The position numbers were made by a program, and so were the translations under genes. Positions 1 through 8,681 of a DNA stretch of 64,000 nucleotides are shown piece after piece (positions within the stretch are counted from its first letter, which is position 1; each line of letters starts with the position of its first letter). The DNA is from Streptomyces sp. NBC_01431. Its GTDB lineage: Bacteria > Actinomycetota > Actinomycetes > Streptomycetales > Streptomycetaceae. The DNA lies in contig NZ_CP109497.1 of assembly GCF_036231355.1 (NCBI RefSeq), positions 496,001-560,000 of the forward strand, in the 5' to 3' direction. A model generated the notes under the pieces. That model saw only the letters and a list, made by a program, of their open reading frames with translations. It made no database searches and was not told where the DNA came from.

Positions 1-300
1 GAACCCGCGCTGAACGCCGAGGGCGCCCTCAAGGCCGCCCACGCCGAGGTCCTTGCCCAACGCACCCGCATCGGCGAACTCCTTGGCCAGATCCGGGACT
101 TGCAGGCCGAGTGGACCGAGGACGCCATCCAGCGGATCACCACCGAGAACACCACGCTCAAGCAGCGTGTCCGCCAGCTCACCGCCGACAACCGCACCCT
201 CGACGAACGGCTCAAGGCCGCCCGCTCCAACCTCCGCTTCCAGGACCGCCGCGTCGCCGATCTCGAGGCCCGCATAGCCGACCCGGGAACAGCAACCTGA
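1..300 (+). CDS. DUF6262-like coiled-coil protein, C-terminal part
   Basis: The frame is open from the first base of the window and ends with TGA at 298-300, so only the last 99 residues are present. The sequence is almost entirely heptad-like, rich in E, R, L and Q (for example TTLKQRVRQL, RTLDERLKAA), and looks like a long alpha-helical coiled coil. This pattern matches the C-terminal half of DUF6262 proteins, small proteins commonly encoded next to tyrosine recombinases of Tn554-like elements in actinomycetes. The recombinases would lie left of the window, so the assignment rests on composition and recall. A second, degraded DUF6262-like stretch occurs at 50862-51068. Confidence 0.6.
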   Translation, partial: EPALNAEGALKAAHAEVLAQRTRIGELLGQIRDLQAEWTEDAIQRITTENTTLKQRVRQLTADNRTLDERLKAARSNLRFQDRRVADLEARIADPGTAT

Positions 301-390
301 TCCTGTCCGGCCGAGGCCCGTGGATGTCAGTGCTGCGGGCCATACTCGTGCCGTTGCGCCGTCCGGGCGCCGCGGTACGAGGGGAGCGAC

Positions 391-969
391 ATGGCTGAGG
401 TGCTGGTCTTCCACCATGGACACGGGCTGACCGCCGGCGTTCGCGAGTTCGCCGAGCAGTTGCGACGGGCCGGACACACCGTCCACGCCCCAGACATATA
501 CGAGGGGCAGGTATTCGACAGCCTCGAGGAGGGCGCCGGCTACGCCGAGAACGCCGGGTTCGACACGATCACCGCGCGCGGAACCGCCGCCGCCGAGGGG
601 CTGCCTCCGGAGCTCGTCTATGTTGGCTTCTCGCTCGGTGTCCTGCCAGCACAGAAGCTGGCCCAGACCCGCCCCGGCGCAAAAGGCGCACTGCTGCTCG
701 AGGCATGCGTCCCGATCTCGGAGTTCGGCGGCGCCTGGCCCCAGGACGTCCCGGTCCAGATCCACGGCATGGACACAGATCCCTTCTTCGCCGGGGAGGG
801 CGATGTGGACGCCGCCCGCGCGCTCGTCGAGACGGCGACGGATGCCGAGCTGTTCCTCTACCCGGGCGCCAGCCACCTGTTCACCGACAGCAGCCTGCCG
901 TCCTACGACGAACAGACCGCACAGCAGGTCAACCATCGGGTGCTCGGCTTCCTCGACCGCATCAAGTAG
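391..969 (+). CDS. Dienelactone hydrolase family protein
   Basis: A 192-residue alpha/beta hydrolase of the compact dienelactone hydrolase type, probably cytoplasmic and acting on an ester or lactone. The ATG follows a GGGGAG ribosome site at 380-385. Visible family marks are the PDIYEG segment (residues 35-40), the nucleophile elbow GFSLG with Ser81 in place of the classical Cys, an Asp in the HGMDTDPFF segment and His in the GASHLF segment near the C-terminus. The natural substrate cannot be read from the sequence. It is followed by a strong hairpin at 1009-1039, so it appears to be a single-gene unit. Confidence 0.85.
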   Translation: MAEVLVFHHGHGLTAGVREFAEQLRRAGHTVHAPDIYEGQVFDSLEEGAGYAENAGFDTITARGTAAAEGLPPELVYVGFSLGVLPAQKLAQTRPGAKGALLLEACVPISEFGGAWPQDVPVQIHGMDTDPFFAGEGDVDAARALVETATDAELFLYPGASHLFTDSSLPSYDEQTAQQVNHRVLGFLDRIK

Positions 970-1008
970 GGGCAACAACAATCTGCTCCTGCCCGACAGA
1001 CGACCTCG

Positions 1009-1039
1009 CGGCCCGTCCACCGTCCCGGTGGACGGGCCG
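1009..1039 (+). terminator. Perfect 14-bp inverted repeat, probable terminator
   Basis: CGGCCCGTCCACCG (1009-1022) pairs exactly with 1026-1039 across a 3-nt loop (TCC). It lies 40 bp past the hydrolase stop. No T-tract follows, which is usual for GC-rich actinomycete terminators. The right arm runs straight into the hydrolase fragment that follows. Confidence 0.6.
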
Positions 1040-1041
1040 TC

Positions 1042-1161
1042 GCGCAGATCGTCCCGGGCGCTGTCCTCAAGGTCTACGAGGGCGGCTCCCACGGCATCGC
1101 CGTCGTTCCGGGCGAGAAGGAACGGTTCAACCGGGATCTCCTCGACTTCATCCAGAGCTGA
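1042..1161 (+). pseudogene. C-terminal fragment of an alpha/beta hydrolase
   Basis: In frame from 1042 the translation reads VAQIVPGAVLKVYEGGSHGI and then about 20 residues ending DLLDFIQS before TGA at 1159-1161. This is the final helix-strand-His segment typical of non-haem chloroperoxidase/esterase alpha/beta hydrolases: the Y-EGGSHGI stretch carries the catalytic-His position. No start codon or N-terminal domain precedes it; the frame upstream is blocked by the stop of the dienelactone hydrolase. It is a relic left by a deletion. Confidence 0.6.
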
Positions 1162-1380
1162 CCCACCACGCCCTGACGCACAGTGGTCCAGTCGCTGAAA
1201 GCGAGCCGACACGGGCTCCGGCGGCCGGACCACCCCCAGGCAGTCGGAGCTGGCGACGTACGTTTTCAGCGGACGCGGCGCGGTCGGGCACGGCCGGCCG
1301 CTTCGTCATATCAGGCTCCCCAAGCGGCAGTTGGGGCCCGAGGCCCCCTGTCGCCACGCTCCGCCGCCGACAAAGCACCG

Positions 1381-2652
1381 CTAGGCGCAGCGGGCCCGTT
1401 CGGCGAGCCAGCCCGCCATGGCACGGACACCCAGGCCGATGGCCCGCTCGTCCGGGGTGAAGTCCGGGAAGTGTGGATAGGAGGTCGTGATGGCGGCCCC
1501 GGGGGTACGGACCCCGAGGAACGTGTAGGTACCCGGGATGCGGTTCAGGTAGAGGGCGAAGTCCTCGCCGCTGAACGGGATCGCCGCGTGCATCGCGGTC
1601 ACGGCGTCCGTGCCGAGCGTGCGGCGCAGATGACGTTCGGCGGCACGGGCATCGTCCACCGGGCAGACCATGGCGGGGAACGGCTCGGCGGGGAAGGTGA
1701 CCTGAGCGCCCTCGTACCGCCCGGCCAGTCGGCGGATGTTCTCGCGCACCTCCTGGTAGCGGTCCGGTGGCCAGCAACGACTCGACACGCTCACCTTGGA
1801 GTCCTCTGCCCGTGCCTGGGTGGCCACGAATCGGGTCAGCGGGCCGCCCGGCGTCTGCAGTTCCGCCACCAGCCGTGCCAGTCCGACTTCGGTCGTGGGC
1901 GGCGTCACCGTGGCAAGGGCGCCGATCTCGGTGGCGAGCCGCTGTGCGGCCGCGGGCGCGTCCGGACCCGACAGGGTTATCCCGGCGTGGTCCTGTCCGG
2001 GCAGCCCGTAGCCCGGGGTCACAGCGAACTGTCCCACCGGGAACGGTCCGCAGTGCAACGCGTGGATCTCCTGGACTCCGGTGCGCTCCAGGACCCCCGA
2101 GTCCAGCACGCTACGCGCTCCCGCCAGCGACTCCTCGGCCGGCTGGAAGAGGAACACCACGGTGCCGCTCAGCCGTTGACGCATCTGGGCCAGGGCGCGT
2201 GCGATGCCGACGGCCACCGTGGTGTGGATGTCATGCCCGCAGACGTGAGCGGTCGCGGGCCCGCCACCGATGATGCTCTGCGGCGGCACCGCGTCCATGT
2301 CGGCCCGGTAGGCGACCGTACGGCCTGGCAGCGAGCCGCGCAGGATACCGACGACGCCGTTGCCGCCCACTCCTGTGGTGACGCTCAGCCCCGCGTTCCG
2401 GAGCTGCCGGGCCACCAGTCCGGCGGTGCGGAACTCCTGCCCCGGCGCCTCGGGGTGCCGGTGGATGTCCCGCCGCAGCGCGATCAACTCGCGCTCCAGC
2501 CGGGCCATATCGGGGTGCCCTGGGCTGTGCGTCACCGGCCGCCCGTTCCCCTCGGCAAAGGCCGTCCCTCCGCAGAGGATCCCCGCCCCGGCCGCCACCA
2601 CCCCACCCAGCATCACACGACGCGCGAGTCCCTGCTCCATCGGTCGGTCCAC
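1381..2652 (-). CDS. Secreted M20-family amidohydrolase
   Basis: 423 residues, the size of M20D amidohydrolases (hippurate or N-acyl-amino-acid hydrolases), which remove an acyl group from an amino acid using a two-metal centre. The N-terminus has a twin-arginine-like signal (ARRVMLGG followed by an Ala/Gly-rich core and AFA), suggesting export. Metal-site motifs are present in family order: HVCGHDIHT, FLFQPAEES, HALHCGPF and, at the C-terminus, SGEDFALY with SYPHFPDFTPDE. ATG at 2652 is used here; ATG at 2640 is an alternative. The next leftward gene, DUF2625, lies 300 bp upstream, so the two are probably transcribed separately. Confidence 0.85.
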   Translation of the reverse strand: MDRPMEQGLARRVMLGGVVAAGAGILCGGTAFAEGNGRPVTHSPGHPDMARLERELIALRRDIHRHPEAPGQEFRTAGLVARQLRNAGLSVTTGVGGNGVVGILRGSLPGRTVAYRADMDAVPPQSIIGGGPATAHVCGHDIHTTVAVGIARALAQMRQRLSGTVVFLFQPAEESLAGARSVLDSGVLERTGVQEIHALHCGPFPVGQFAVTPGYGLPGQDHAGITLSGPDAPAAAQRLATEIGALATVTPPTTEVGLARLVAELQTPGGPLTRFVATQARAEDSKVSVSSRCWPPDRYQEVRENIRRLAGRYEGAQVTFPAEPFPAMVCPVDDARAAERHLRRTLGTDAVTAMHAAIPFSGEDFALYLNRIPGTYTFLGVRTPGAAITTSYPHFPDFTPDERAIGLGVRAMAGWLAERARCA

Positions 2653-2951
2653 TCTCTTCCCCTTGCTTTCCCTGCCTCCTGATGTGGCCTCTCAAGCCTG
2701 TCGAGAACACTCCCGACCGCCCAACCGGCCAACCCCCCGCTTCAGGGTGCGGAAAACCCCCGGGCCACAACCCACGAGCAGCCGACGGCGTCGGCCGACA
2801 CCGACGCTTCACCTCCGCCATATCGCCGGGCCCCCGGCCTTGCGTGCACCGTCCACCCGCCGGGCACTCCGGGCCAGAGCGCACTGGTCCTGTGCGCGCC
2901 GGGATCGCCGCCACACCGGTCTGCTACCGACGTCCGGACCGGGCGAGCAGT

Positions 2952-3680
2952 TCAGACGGCACCGAGGAAGCCCGGATCGACTCCATCGAACTGTCGGCAT
3001 GAGTCCCTGGCGACACCGAGCAACTCCGCCATGGGCACAGCACGGCGACTGGTCCCGGCGATGTTCTGACGCGCCTCGGCAGACCACAACGGCGGAAACA
3101 GCGACAGGCCCTGATCGTTCTTCAGCGTCCGGGCCTCGTCCCGCCACCCGGGCCAGCGAAGGCCCTCATAGAACTCATCAAGCGCCCCCGACACCAACCA
3201 GGCCAGCCACGCCGAGTGACCCATCCCCAGAGCCTCCCACCGCAGTGAATCCGGGCCGAAGTACGCGACCTCTCCCGGCGCCCCGGGCCGACCAGCGTCT
3301 GCGGGCGATCCGCCGTTGAGAGCAAAGACGCCGCCCAGCACGTCATGGGCCACCACCAGGCCGGCATCCGGCCGCCACGCGGAATCGCAGGATTCGGGAA
3401 ACCGATTGACCCGGGCCAGACTAGGCATCCCGTGCGCCGCCCCGTCCACGGGACTGCCGAACATCCGCAGCCACCCGTCATCCACCAGCAGACCGCCACA
3501 GTGCAGTACCGCTGCGCCCAGGTACGACCTGGCCGTGACCTGCAACTGGAGGAGCGACGCGTCGCCCACGGCGCCATCGGGCTGGAGCACCTCGACGGAC
3601 ACGGACCCCGCACCGAGGGTCTCCCTGAGCTCCGGCCAAGCCGGCTCCTCGACATCGATCAGCTGCCTCAACTCACGCAT
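2952..3680 (-). CDS. DUF2625 family protein
   Basis: 242 residues from the ATG at 3680 (MRELRQLIDVEEPAWPEL), the usual DUF2625 opening; a GTG at 3716 would add 12 unlikely residues. Conserved-looking family segments are the N-terminal VEEPAWP, the central LLVDDGWLRMFGS and AHDVLGGVFALNGG, and the C-terminal WPGWRDEARTL. No signal peptide or membrane helix is visible. The biochemical role of the family is unknown. The gene is divergent from the VOC gene at 4006, with about 325 bp of shared upstream region. Confidence 0.75.
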   Translation of the reverse strand: MRELRQLIDVEEPAWPELRETLGAGSVSVEVLQPDGAVGDASLLQLQVTARSYLGAAVLHCGGLLVDDGWLRMFGSPVDGAAHGMPSLARVNRFPESCDSAWRPDAGLVVAHDVLGGVFALNGGSPADAGRPGAPGEVAYFGPDSLRWEALGMGHSAWLAWLVSGALDEFYEGLRWPGWRDEARTLKNDQGLSLFPPLWSAEARQNIAGTSRRAVPMAELLGVARDSCRQFDGVDPGFLGAV

Positions 3681-4005
3681 GCCCGCATCGTCGCACCCCC
3701 GTCCTGCGGCCCCCACCGGCAGGGCACTCGACGAACCACCCGTCCATCGAGATGGTCACTTACTGCCGCGCGCAGTTCGCCCGCGTCCGGCCAATGGTGA
3801 TCAAATGTCGCTGTCACAACCGGCGTTGGTCAAGGTTCGGATTCAACCGCTCAGCTTCAGCAGCGAACAGGCCCCGCACACCTGGCCGTGCTCCCCCGCT
3901 GCGGAAAGTCGGAATGTCGGATGCGGGTGTCGCACGGCGACCTCTAGGCTGCGCGGGCGGGCGAGGCTCCGTATCGGCGGTCAGTGGATCGGAGATGCAC
4001 GGGAT

Positions 4006-4728
4006 ATGTCCAGTCAGCTGTTCGCGATCTGCTTCAATGCGATCCGGCCGTCGGACCTGGCTCGGTTCTGGTCCGGGCTCCTGGGCTGGGAGTTGGCCGA
4101 CGGTCCGGACGACGACGTAGCGGTCCTGCCCCCTGACACCGCCGGAATCCGCATCCTCTTCCTGCCGGGCCAGGAGCCGAAGGCCGGTCAGAACCGGGCG
4201 CACTTCGACCTGACGAGCGCCTCCCCAGAGGGGCAGCAGCAGACGGTGGCCAGGGCGCTGGCACTCGGCGGGAAGCACATCGACGTGGGCCAACTCCCGG
4301 AAGACGGGCATGTGGTGCTCGCCGATCCAGACGGCAACGAGTTCTGCGTCATCGAGGCGGGCAACAAGTTCCTCGCCGACACCGGCTTCATCGGAGCGGT
4401 GGCCTGCGACGGTACGCAGGAGGTCGGTTACTTCTGGAGCGAGGCGCTGCGGTGGCCGCTGGTCTGGGATCAGGACCAGGAGACCGCGATCCAATCGCCG
4501 AACGGCGGTCCGAAGATCACGTGGGGTGGTCCTCCGGTGGCGCCGAAGGCGGGCACGAACAGGCTGTACTTCGAGCTGTCGCTCCCCGCCGACGATGACT
4601 GGGAGGCGGAGGTCGACCGCCTGGTCTCGCTCGGCGCGACGCGCACCGACACCGCCGAGGGCGACGGCGGCCAGGTGCTGATGTTCGACCCCGACGGCAA
4701 CGAGTTCTCCGTACGGAGGCCGGGATAA
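4006..4728 (+). CDS. Two-domain VOC (glyoxalase/bleomycin-resistance fold) protein
   Basis: 240 residues made of two tandem VOC modules. Each ends in the diagnostic segment: ADPDGNEFCVIE near residue 110 and FDPDGNEFSVRRPG at the C-terminus; each begins with a beta-alpha-beta unit containing FWSGLLGW or YFWSEALRW. ATG at 4006 is preceded by GGAG (3991-3994). The frame stays open upstream to 3316, but that part reads as non-coding. Such proteins act as dioxygenases, glyoxalase-like enzymes or ligand-binding resistance proteins; nothing here fixes the substrate. Confidence 0.85.
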   Translation: MSSQLFAICFNAIRPSDLARFWSGLLGWELADGPDDDVAVLPPDTAGIRILFLPGQEPKAGQNRAHFDLTSASPEGQQQTVARALALGGKHIDVGQLPEDGHVVLADPDGNEFCVIEAGNKFLADTGFIGAVACDGTQEVGYFWSEALRWPLVWDQDQETAIQSPNGGPKITWGGPPVAPKAGTNRLYFELSLPADDDWEAEVDRLVSLGATRTDTAEGDGGQVLMFDPDGNEFSVRRPG

Positions 4729-4969
4729 CGCGGCTGGTCCGGGCCGGGGCTCCAGTGGCAGCCGTCTGGCCGCGCGCTCCGCTGGACTTCGCCTGCTGCT
4801 GGGGCGCGAGCCACCTCATGTTCCCGGACGGCTCGGCGAGCTGGTGGCGAGGCTCGCCATGTCCCGTCGCTCGCACTCCAACGCCGGAGATGGCGGCTTC
4901 CGCCCGTGGTGGGCCCGACGCCCATGGTCCGCTCTTTGGGCCACCTGGCCGATGATGCCAGCAGCTTCG

Positions 4970-5389
4970 TCAGCCGGCCAGGATCACAGAGGCGACGGTC
5001 CGCCACCCCGCGTCGGTCCGGGCGGTCAGGTAGAGCACGCGTACGCGCTGGAACTCCCGCCCCTGGCGGTCCTGGCGTGCCCAGGTCACCTCGATCTCCG
5101 CGGCCCGCTCGTTGAGCCCGCGCACCACCGGGTCGAGGGCCGTGCTTCCCCCGTAGTCGGCGTCGCGCAGTGCGCGCAGTTCGTGTGCGAGTCCCTGGGT
5201 GAGCGCCTCGGCGGAGGCCAGGACGGTGTGGGCCGTTCCCGTGGTCATGCTGATCGGCACGGAGAAGTAGTCGAGGAGCGGGGCGGGATCGGTGCTCCCG
5301 TTCGCCGCCAGTTCGATGAACGTCTCGACGTAGCCCTCGAACCACGCATGTGCCTCGTTCGCGACGGCGGCCAGATCGGTCTGCGTCAT
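4970..5389 (-). CDS. NTF2/SnoaL-like small protein
   Basis: 139 residues. The N-terminal helix (HAWFEGYVETFIELAANG), the central DYFSVPISMTT and the strand-rich C-terminus (RVRVLYLTAR...WRTVASVILAG) fit the cone-shaped NTF2/SnoaL fold used by small isomerases, cyclases and orphan binding proteins. It is the last gene of the leftward oxidoreductase operon, 69 bp after the SDR gene, and has its own AAGGTT ribosome site. Presumed partner of the oxidoreductases; the substrate is unknown. Confidence 0.6.
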   Translation of the reverse strand: MTQTDLAAVANEAHAWFEGYVETFIELAANGSTDPAPLLDYFSVPISMTTGTAHTVLASAEALTQGLAHELRALRDADYGGSTALDPVVRGLNERAAEIEVTWARQDRQGREFQRVRVLYLTARTDAGWRTVASVILAG

Positions 5390-5458
5390 GTTTTGGTGAA
5401 CCTTTCTTGCAGGGATTTCAGACGTGGGTTTCTTGAGGGAGTGGGGCTCCCCGCCGTG

Positions 5459-6412
5459 TCACCGGCTCGCGAACGCGTTGGTGCCGGTCAGCTGCGCGGA
5501 CAGGGTCCACAGGCGTGCGGCTTGTTCGGGGTCGACCGCGTAGGGCCGTACCCCGGGTGCGTCGTCCCGGGAGAGCGGGGCGACGTCGCAGTCGTTCAGG
5601 TAGACGCCGCCCTCGTGAGCCAGCCGCGGGGATGTGGCCGCCCAAACCTGGGTGGCGGCGCCCTGTTCGGGGGTCTTGAAGCCGGGGGCGGTGTTGCCCT
5701 GGCCGTCGATCCAGCCGAAGGCGACCATCTCCTCCCGGGTCATGTGCCGCTGGAGCGGAGTCATGATGGCGCCAGGAGCGACAGCGAAGGCCCGCACCTG
5801 GTGCTCGCGGGCGAGGGCGTCGAGGTGGATGGCGAACAGCGCGTTCGCGGTCTTGGACTGTCCGTAGGCGACGGCCTTGTCGTAGTCGTTTTCGAACATG
5901 ACGTCGTCCCAGCGGATCGGCGAGTAGCGGTGTCCGGAGGAGCTGAGCGCGACCACGCGCGCGCCGCCGTCGGCTGCGAGTGCGGGCCACAGCCGGTTCG
6001 TGAGCGTGTAGTGGCCCAGGTGGTTGGTGGCGAACTGCGCCTCCCAGCCGGGTCCCAGGCGGGTCTCGGGCAGGGCCATCACGCCGGCGTTGTTGATGAG
6101 GATGTCGATGCCGCGGTCGCTTGCCAGGAACTCGTCCGCGAAGGTGTGCACGCTGGCCTGGTCGCCCAGGTCGAGGCGGCGCACCTCGACCCGGTCCAGT
6201 GCGTCGAAGGCTTCCGCGGCCGCCTCCGGTCGGCGGACGGCGGCGACGACGGTCGCGCCGGCTCCCCGCAGAGCGCGTGTGGTCTCAAGCCCCAGTCCGG
6301 AGCTGGCGCCGGTCACGACGGCGAGCCTTCCGGTGAGGTCGAGGCCGGTCAGGACGTCGCCCGCGGTGCTGTGCGCCCCGAAGCCGGAGCCGAGGGGCTG
6401 CTGTGCTGTCAT
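5459..6412 (-). CDS. Short-chain dehydrogenase/reductase (extended, retinol-dehydrogenase-like)
   Basis: 317 residues. NAD(P)-binding TGASSGLG (residues 34-41), NNAG in the LINNAGVMAL segment, the active-site Ser in VVALSSSGH and the YGQSK catalytic Tyr/Lys are all present; the FATNHLGHYTL segment is typical of the WWOX/retinol dehydrogenase-like subgroup. ATG 6412 is chosen because AAGGA lies 9 nt upstream; an in-frame ATG at 6421 sits too close to it. It belongs to the leftward run 8547-4970 and would be controlled by the TetR operators at 8592-8643. It reduces or oxidises an unknown carbonyl or alcohol. Confidence 0.85.
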   Translation of the reverse strand: MTAQQPLGSGFGAHSTAGDVLTGLDLTGRLAVVTGASSGLGLETTRALRGAGATVVAAVRRPEAAAEAFDALDRVEVRRLDLGDQASVHTFADEFLASDRGIDILINNAGVMALPETRLGPGWEAQFATNHLGHYTLTNRLWPALAADGGARVVALSSSGHRYSPIRWDDVMFENDYDKAVAYGQSKTANALFAIHLDALAREHQVRAFAVAPGAIMTPLQRHMTREEMVAFGWIDGQGNTAPGFKTPEQGAATQVWAATSPRLAHEGGVYLNDCDVAPLSRDDAPGVRPYAVDPEQAARLWTLSAQLTGTNAFASR

Positions 6413-6521
6413 GATCGCCATTCCTTGCGCGTGGAGTGATGCGGCGGCGTCGGCGGAGCGAGCCCTCGGAACGTCGCGCGGTTGGGGGTCGTCCGGGCTG
6501 CCTCCCGGCACGCCCCGGGGG

Positions 6522-7505
6522 TCAGCCGTTGAGGTTCTGCATCAGCTCGGGGGCATAGCGGTCGCCGGAGACGACGCCGCGCGGGGCGACGGCTTCGATC
6601 GCGGCCAAGTCCTCATCGGTGATCGTCACGGTGGTGGCGGCGACGTTCTCCTCCAGGTAGCGGCGGCGCTTGGTGCCGGGGATGGCGACCGCGCCCTGGC
6701 GCAGCACCCAGGCGAGAGCCAGCTGGGACGGCGAGACCTGCTTGGCGGCGGCGATGCGGCGGACCTCGTCCACCACAGCCAGGTTGCGGGCGAAGTTCTC
6801 ACCCTGGAAGCGGGGGTCGGTGCGGCGGAAGTCGTCGGCGGCGAAGTCGTCCGGGCCGGCGATCGCACCGGACAGGAAGCCGCGGCCGAGCGGCGAGTAG
6901 GCGACCAGGCCGATCCCGAGCTCGTTCAGGGTGGCCACGACCCCGTCGTCCTCGATGCCGCGCTCGAAGAGCGAGTACTCGGTCTGGACCGCCGTGATCG
7001 GGTGGACGGCGTGGGCGCGGCGGATGGTCTGCGGGGCGACTTCGGACAGGCCGATGTAGCGGACCTTGCCCGCGGCCACCATGTCGCCCATGGCGCCGAC
7101 GGTCTCCTCGATGGGCACCTGCGGGTCGACCCGGTGCAGGTAGTAGAGGTCGACGTGGTCGGTGTCCAGGTGGCGCAGGGAGCGGTCCAGGGAATGACGG
7201 ATGTACTCGGGGCGCCCGTTGTGGCCGACGAGTGTGCCGTCGTCGGTGAACTCGATGCCGGTCTTCGTGGCGACGACGGCCTGCGCGCGGCGGCCGGCGA
7301 GGGCCTTGCCGAGGAGCTGCTCGTTGATGAACGGGCCATAGCTCTCGGCGGTGTCCAGCAGGGTCACGCCCAGTTCCAGGGCGCGGTCGATGGTGGCGAG
7401 GGATTCGGCCTCGTCGGTGCTGCCATAGAAGGCGCTCATGCCCATGCAGCCGAGTCCTTCGGCGGAGACGGTCAGGCCCTGGCTGCCGAGGGTGCGGAGT
7501 TCCAT
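6522..7505 (-). CDS. Aldo/keto reductase
   Basis: 327 residues, family length. The catalytic tetrad is complete: Asp51 and Tyr56 in LLDTAESYG, Lys81 in VVATKTG and His124 in LYYLHRVDP. The C-terminal NADPH-binding segment (AIPGTKRRRYLEENVAA) is also intact. It resembles the YakC/AKR13 group often co-encoded with SDRs. ATG at 7505 has GGAAG upstream. The 196-bp gap from the SDR upstream and 109-bp gap to the next SDR are compatible with one transcript in which every gene carries its own ribosome site. Confidence 0.88.
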   Translation of the reverse strand: MELRTLGSQGLTVSAEGLGCMGMSAFYGSTDEAESLATIDRALELGVTLLDTAESYGPFINEQLLGKALAGRRAQAVVATKTGIEFTDDGTLVGHNGRPEYIRHSLDRSLRHLDTDHVDLYYLHRVDPQVPIEETVGAMGDMVAAGKVRYIGLSEVAPQTIRRAHAVHPITAVQTEYSLFERGIEDDGVVATLNELGIGLVAYSPLGRGFLSGAIAGPDDFAADDFRRTDPRFQGENFARNLAVVDEVRRIAAAKQVSPSQLALAWVLRQGAVAIPGTKRRRYLEENVAATTVTITDEDLAAIEAVAPRGVVSGDRYAPELMQNLNG

Positions 7506-7701
7506 GGTGATCTTCCTTGCAGTTGCGGGTCGTCCCGCAGTGGGTGATTGGTTGGTTGTGCGTCCGGTGCGCTGCGGCCCTCGGTCTGGGCCGGATGCCG
7601 GTCCCGGGGGGCGCGGCGGTGGTGTGGCATCGACGGGCGGTAATGCTGTGGCGGCTGCCACTTCCGGCGTCGGCAGTGCACTCGCCGGGATGCGGGGGGC
7701 G

Positions 7702-8547
7702 TCAGCGCACCCAGGCACCGGTGAGGGCCTGGACGGCGGAGCCGTCGAGGTCGGCGAGGGTGGTGGCGACGAAGTCGCGGGCCCACTGCGAGGTCTGGAC
7801 GCGGAAGGGCGGGCGGGCGACGGTCAGGGCGTCGACAATCGGGGCGGCTGCCTCGGCCGGGGTCTGGGCGCTGCCGAACGACTGCTGTGTGCGGGTGATG
7901 TAGGCCTCGAGCGCCGGGCCGTAGGGCCCGGCGGCGGCGATCAGCGTCGGGACGTCCAGGCCGAGATTGGCGACGAACTCGCTCGCTACCGCGCCCGGCT
8001 CGACCACGGTGACGTCGACGCCGACGGTGGCGGCGACCGGCGCGAGGGACTGCATGAAGCCCTCGACGGCGAACTTTGCCGCGCAGTACGCCTCATTGAA
8101 GGGCTGGCCGACGACGCCGCCGACGCTGGTGACGGTGATCACCCGGCCCTTCGACGCCCGCAGGTGCGGCAGGGCGGCCCGGGTCACCGCCACCACGCCG
8201 AAGAAGTTGACCTCCATGGCCGCGCGGACGTCGTCGACGCTGCCCTGCTCGATGGTGCCGACCTGGGCGGCGCCGGCGTTGTTGACCAGCGCGTCCAGAC
8301 GGCCGTGTTCGGCCACGACCTTGTCCAGGCAGGCAGCGATGCCGGCGGAGTCGGTCACATCCAGGCGCTTGACCTGGATCCGGTCCGCGACACCCGACTC
8401 GGCGGCCGCCTTGAGCAGGGCCTCGGCCTTACTGGTGTCGCGCATGGTGGCGATGGTCGTCCAGCCCGCCTGGGCGGCGCCGATGGCGGTGGCCAGCCCA
8501 ATACCGGAGGACGTACCGGTGATCAGAACCGTCTTCGGAGAAGTCAT
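7702..8547 (-). CDS. Short-chain dehydrogenase/reductase (classical)
   Basis: 281 residues. TGTSSGIG (residues 10-17), NNAG, the TVTSVGG serine and YCAAK give a complete classical SDR. ATG 8547 has GGAAG 6 nt upstream. It is the first gene of the leftward oxidoreductase operon and lies 134 bp from the divergent TetR gene. The shared interval holds two palindromes, so expression is probably repressed by that regulator and induced by an aldehyde, ketone or quinone-like ligand (inference). Confidence 0.88.
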   Translation of the reverse strand: MTSPKTVLITGTSSGIGLATAIGAAQAGWTTIATMRDTSKAEALLKAAAESGVADRIQVKRLDVTDSAGIAACLDKVVAEHGRLDALVNNAGAAQVGTIEQGSVDDVRAAMEVNFFGVVAVTRAALPHLRASKGRVITVTSVGGVVGQPFNEAYCAAKFAVEGFMQSLAPVAATVGVDVTVVEPGAVASEFVANLGLDVPTLIAAAGPYGPALEAYITRTQQSFGSAQTPAEAAAPIVDALTVARPPFRVQTSQWARDFVATTLADLDGSAVQALTGAWVR

Positions 8548-8591
8548 GAGGGTCTTCCTTGCCTGGGGAGCACAAACGGGCCGACACCCGT

Positions 8592-8643
8592 AACCGGGGA
8601 GTTCCCCAGTTATTTGCAACCGTAAGCGGGGAACTCCCCGGTT
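8592..8643. promoter_or_regulatory. Tandem 20-bp operators for the adjacent TetR protein
   Basis: Two imperfect palindromes of the same design: aaccggggagttccccagtt (8592-8611) and aagcggggaactccccggtt (8624-8643). Read on the opposite strand, the second site differs from the first at only two positions. Their centres are 32 bp apart, about three helical turns, so two dimers would bind the same DNA face. They lie between the divergent SDR (start 8547) and TetR (start 8682) genes, the place expected for autoregulation plus operon control. Binding by this TetR is an inference from position. Confidence 0.75.
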
Positions 8644-8681
8644 GTCCAGCTAGACTGGTTCCCCCGACGAAAGGAGCAGCC

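Noticed and set aside
4844..6439. 531-codon + strand open frame opposite the SDR genes
   Set aside because: It is a GC-bias shadow: the minus strand encodes complete SDR motifs, while this translation is Arg/Gly/Val-rich with no family features. The same applies to 9485-11227 (+), 14687-16264 (-), 19856-20605 (-) and 42179-43531 (-).
8559..8681. ATG 8559 as start of the TetR gene
   Set aside because: The extra 41 residues precede the normal TetR N-terminus and would place both operators inside the gene; TTG 8682 has a well-spaced AAGGAG.
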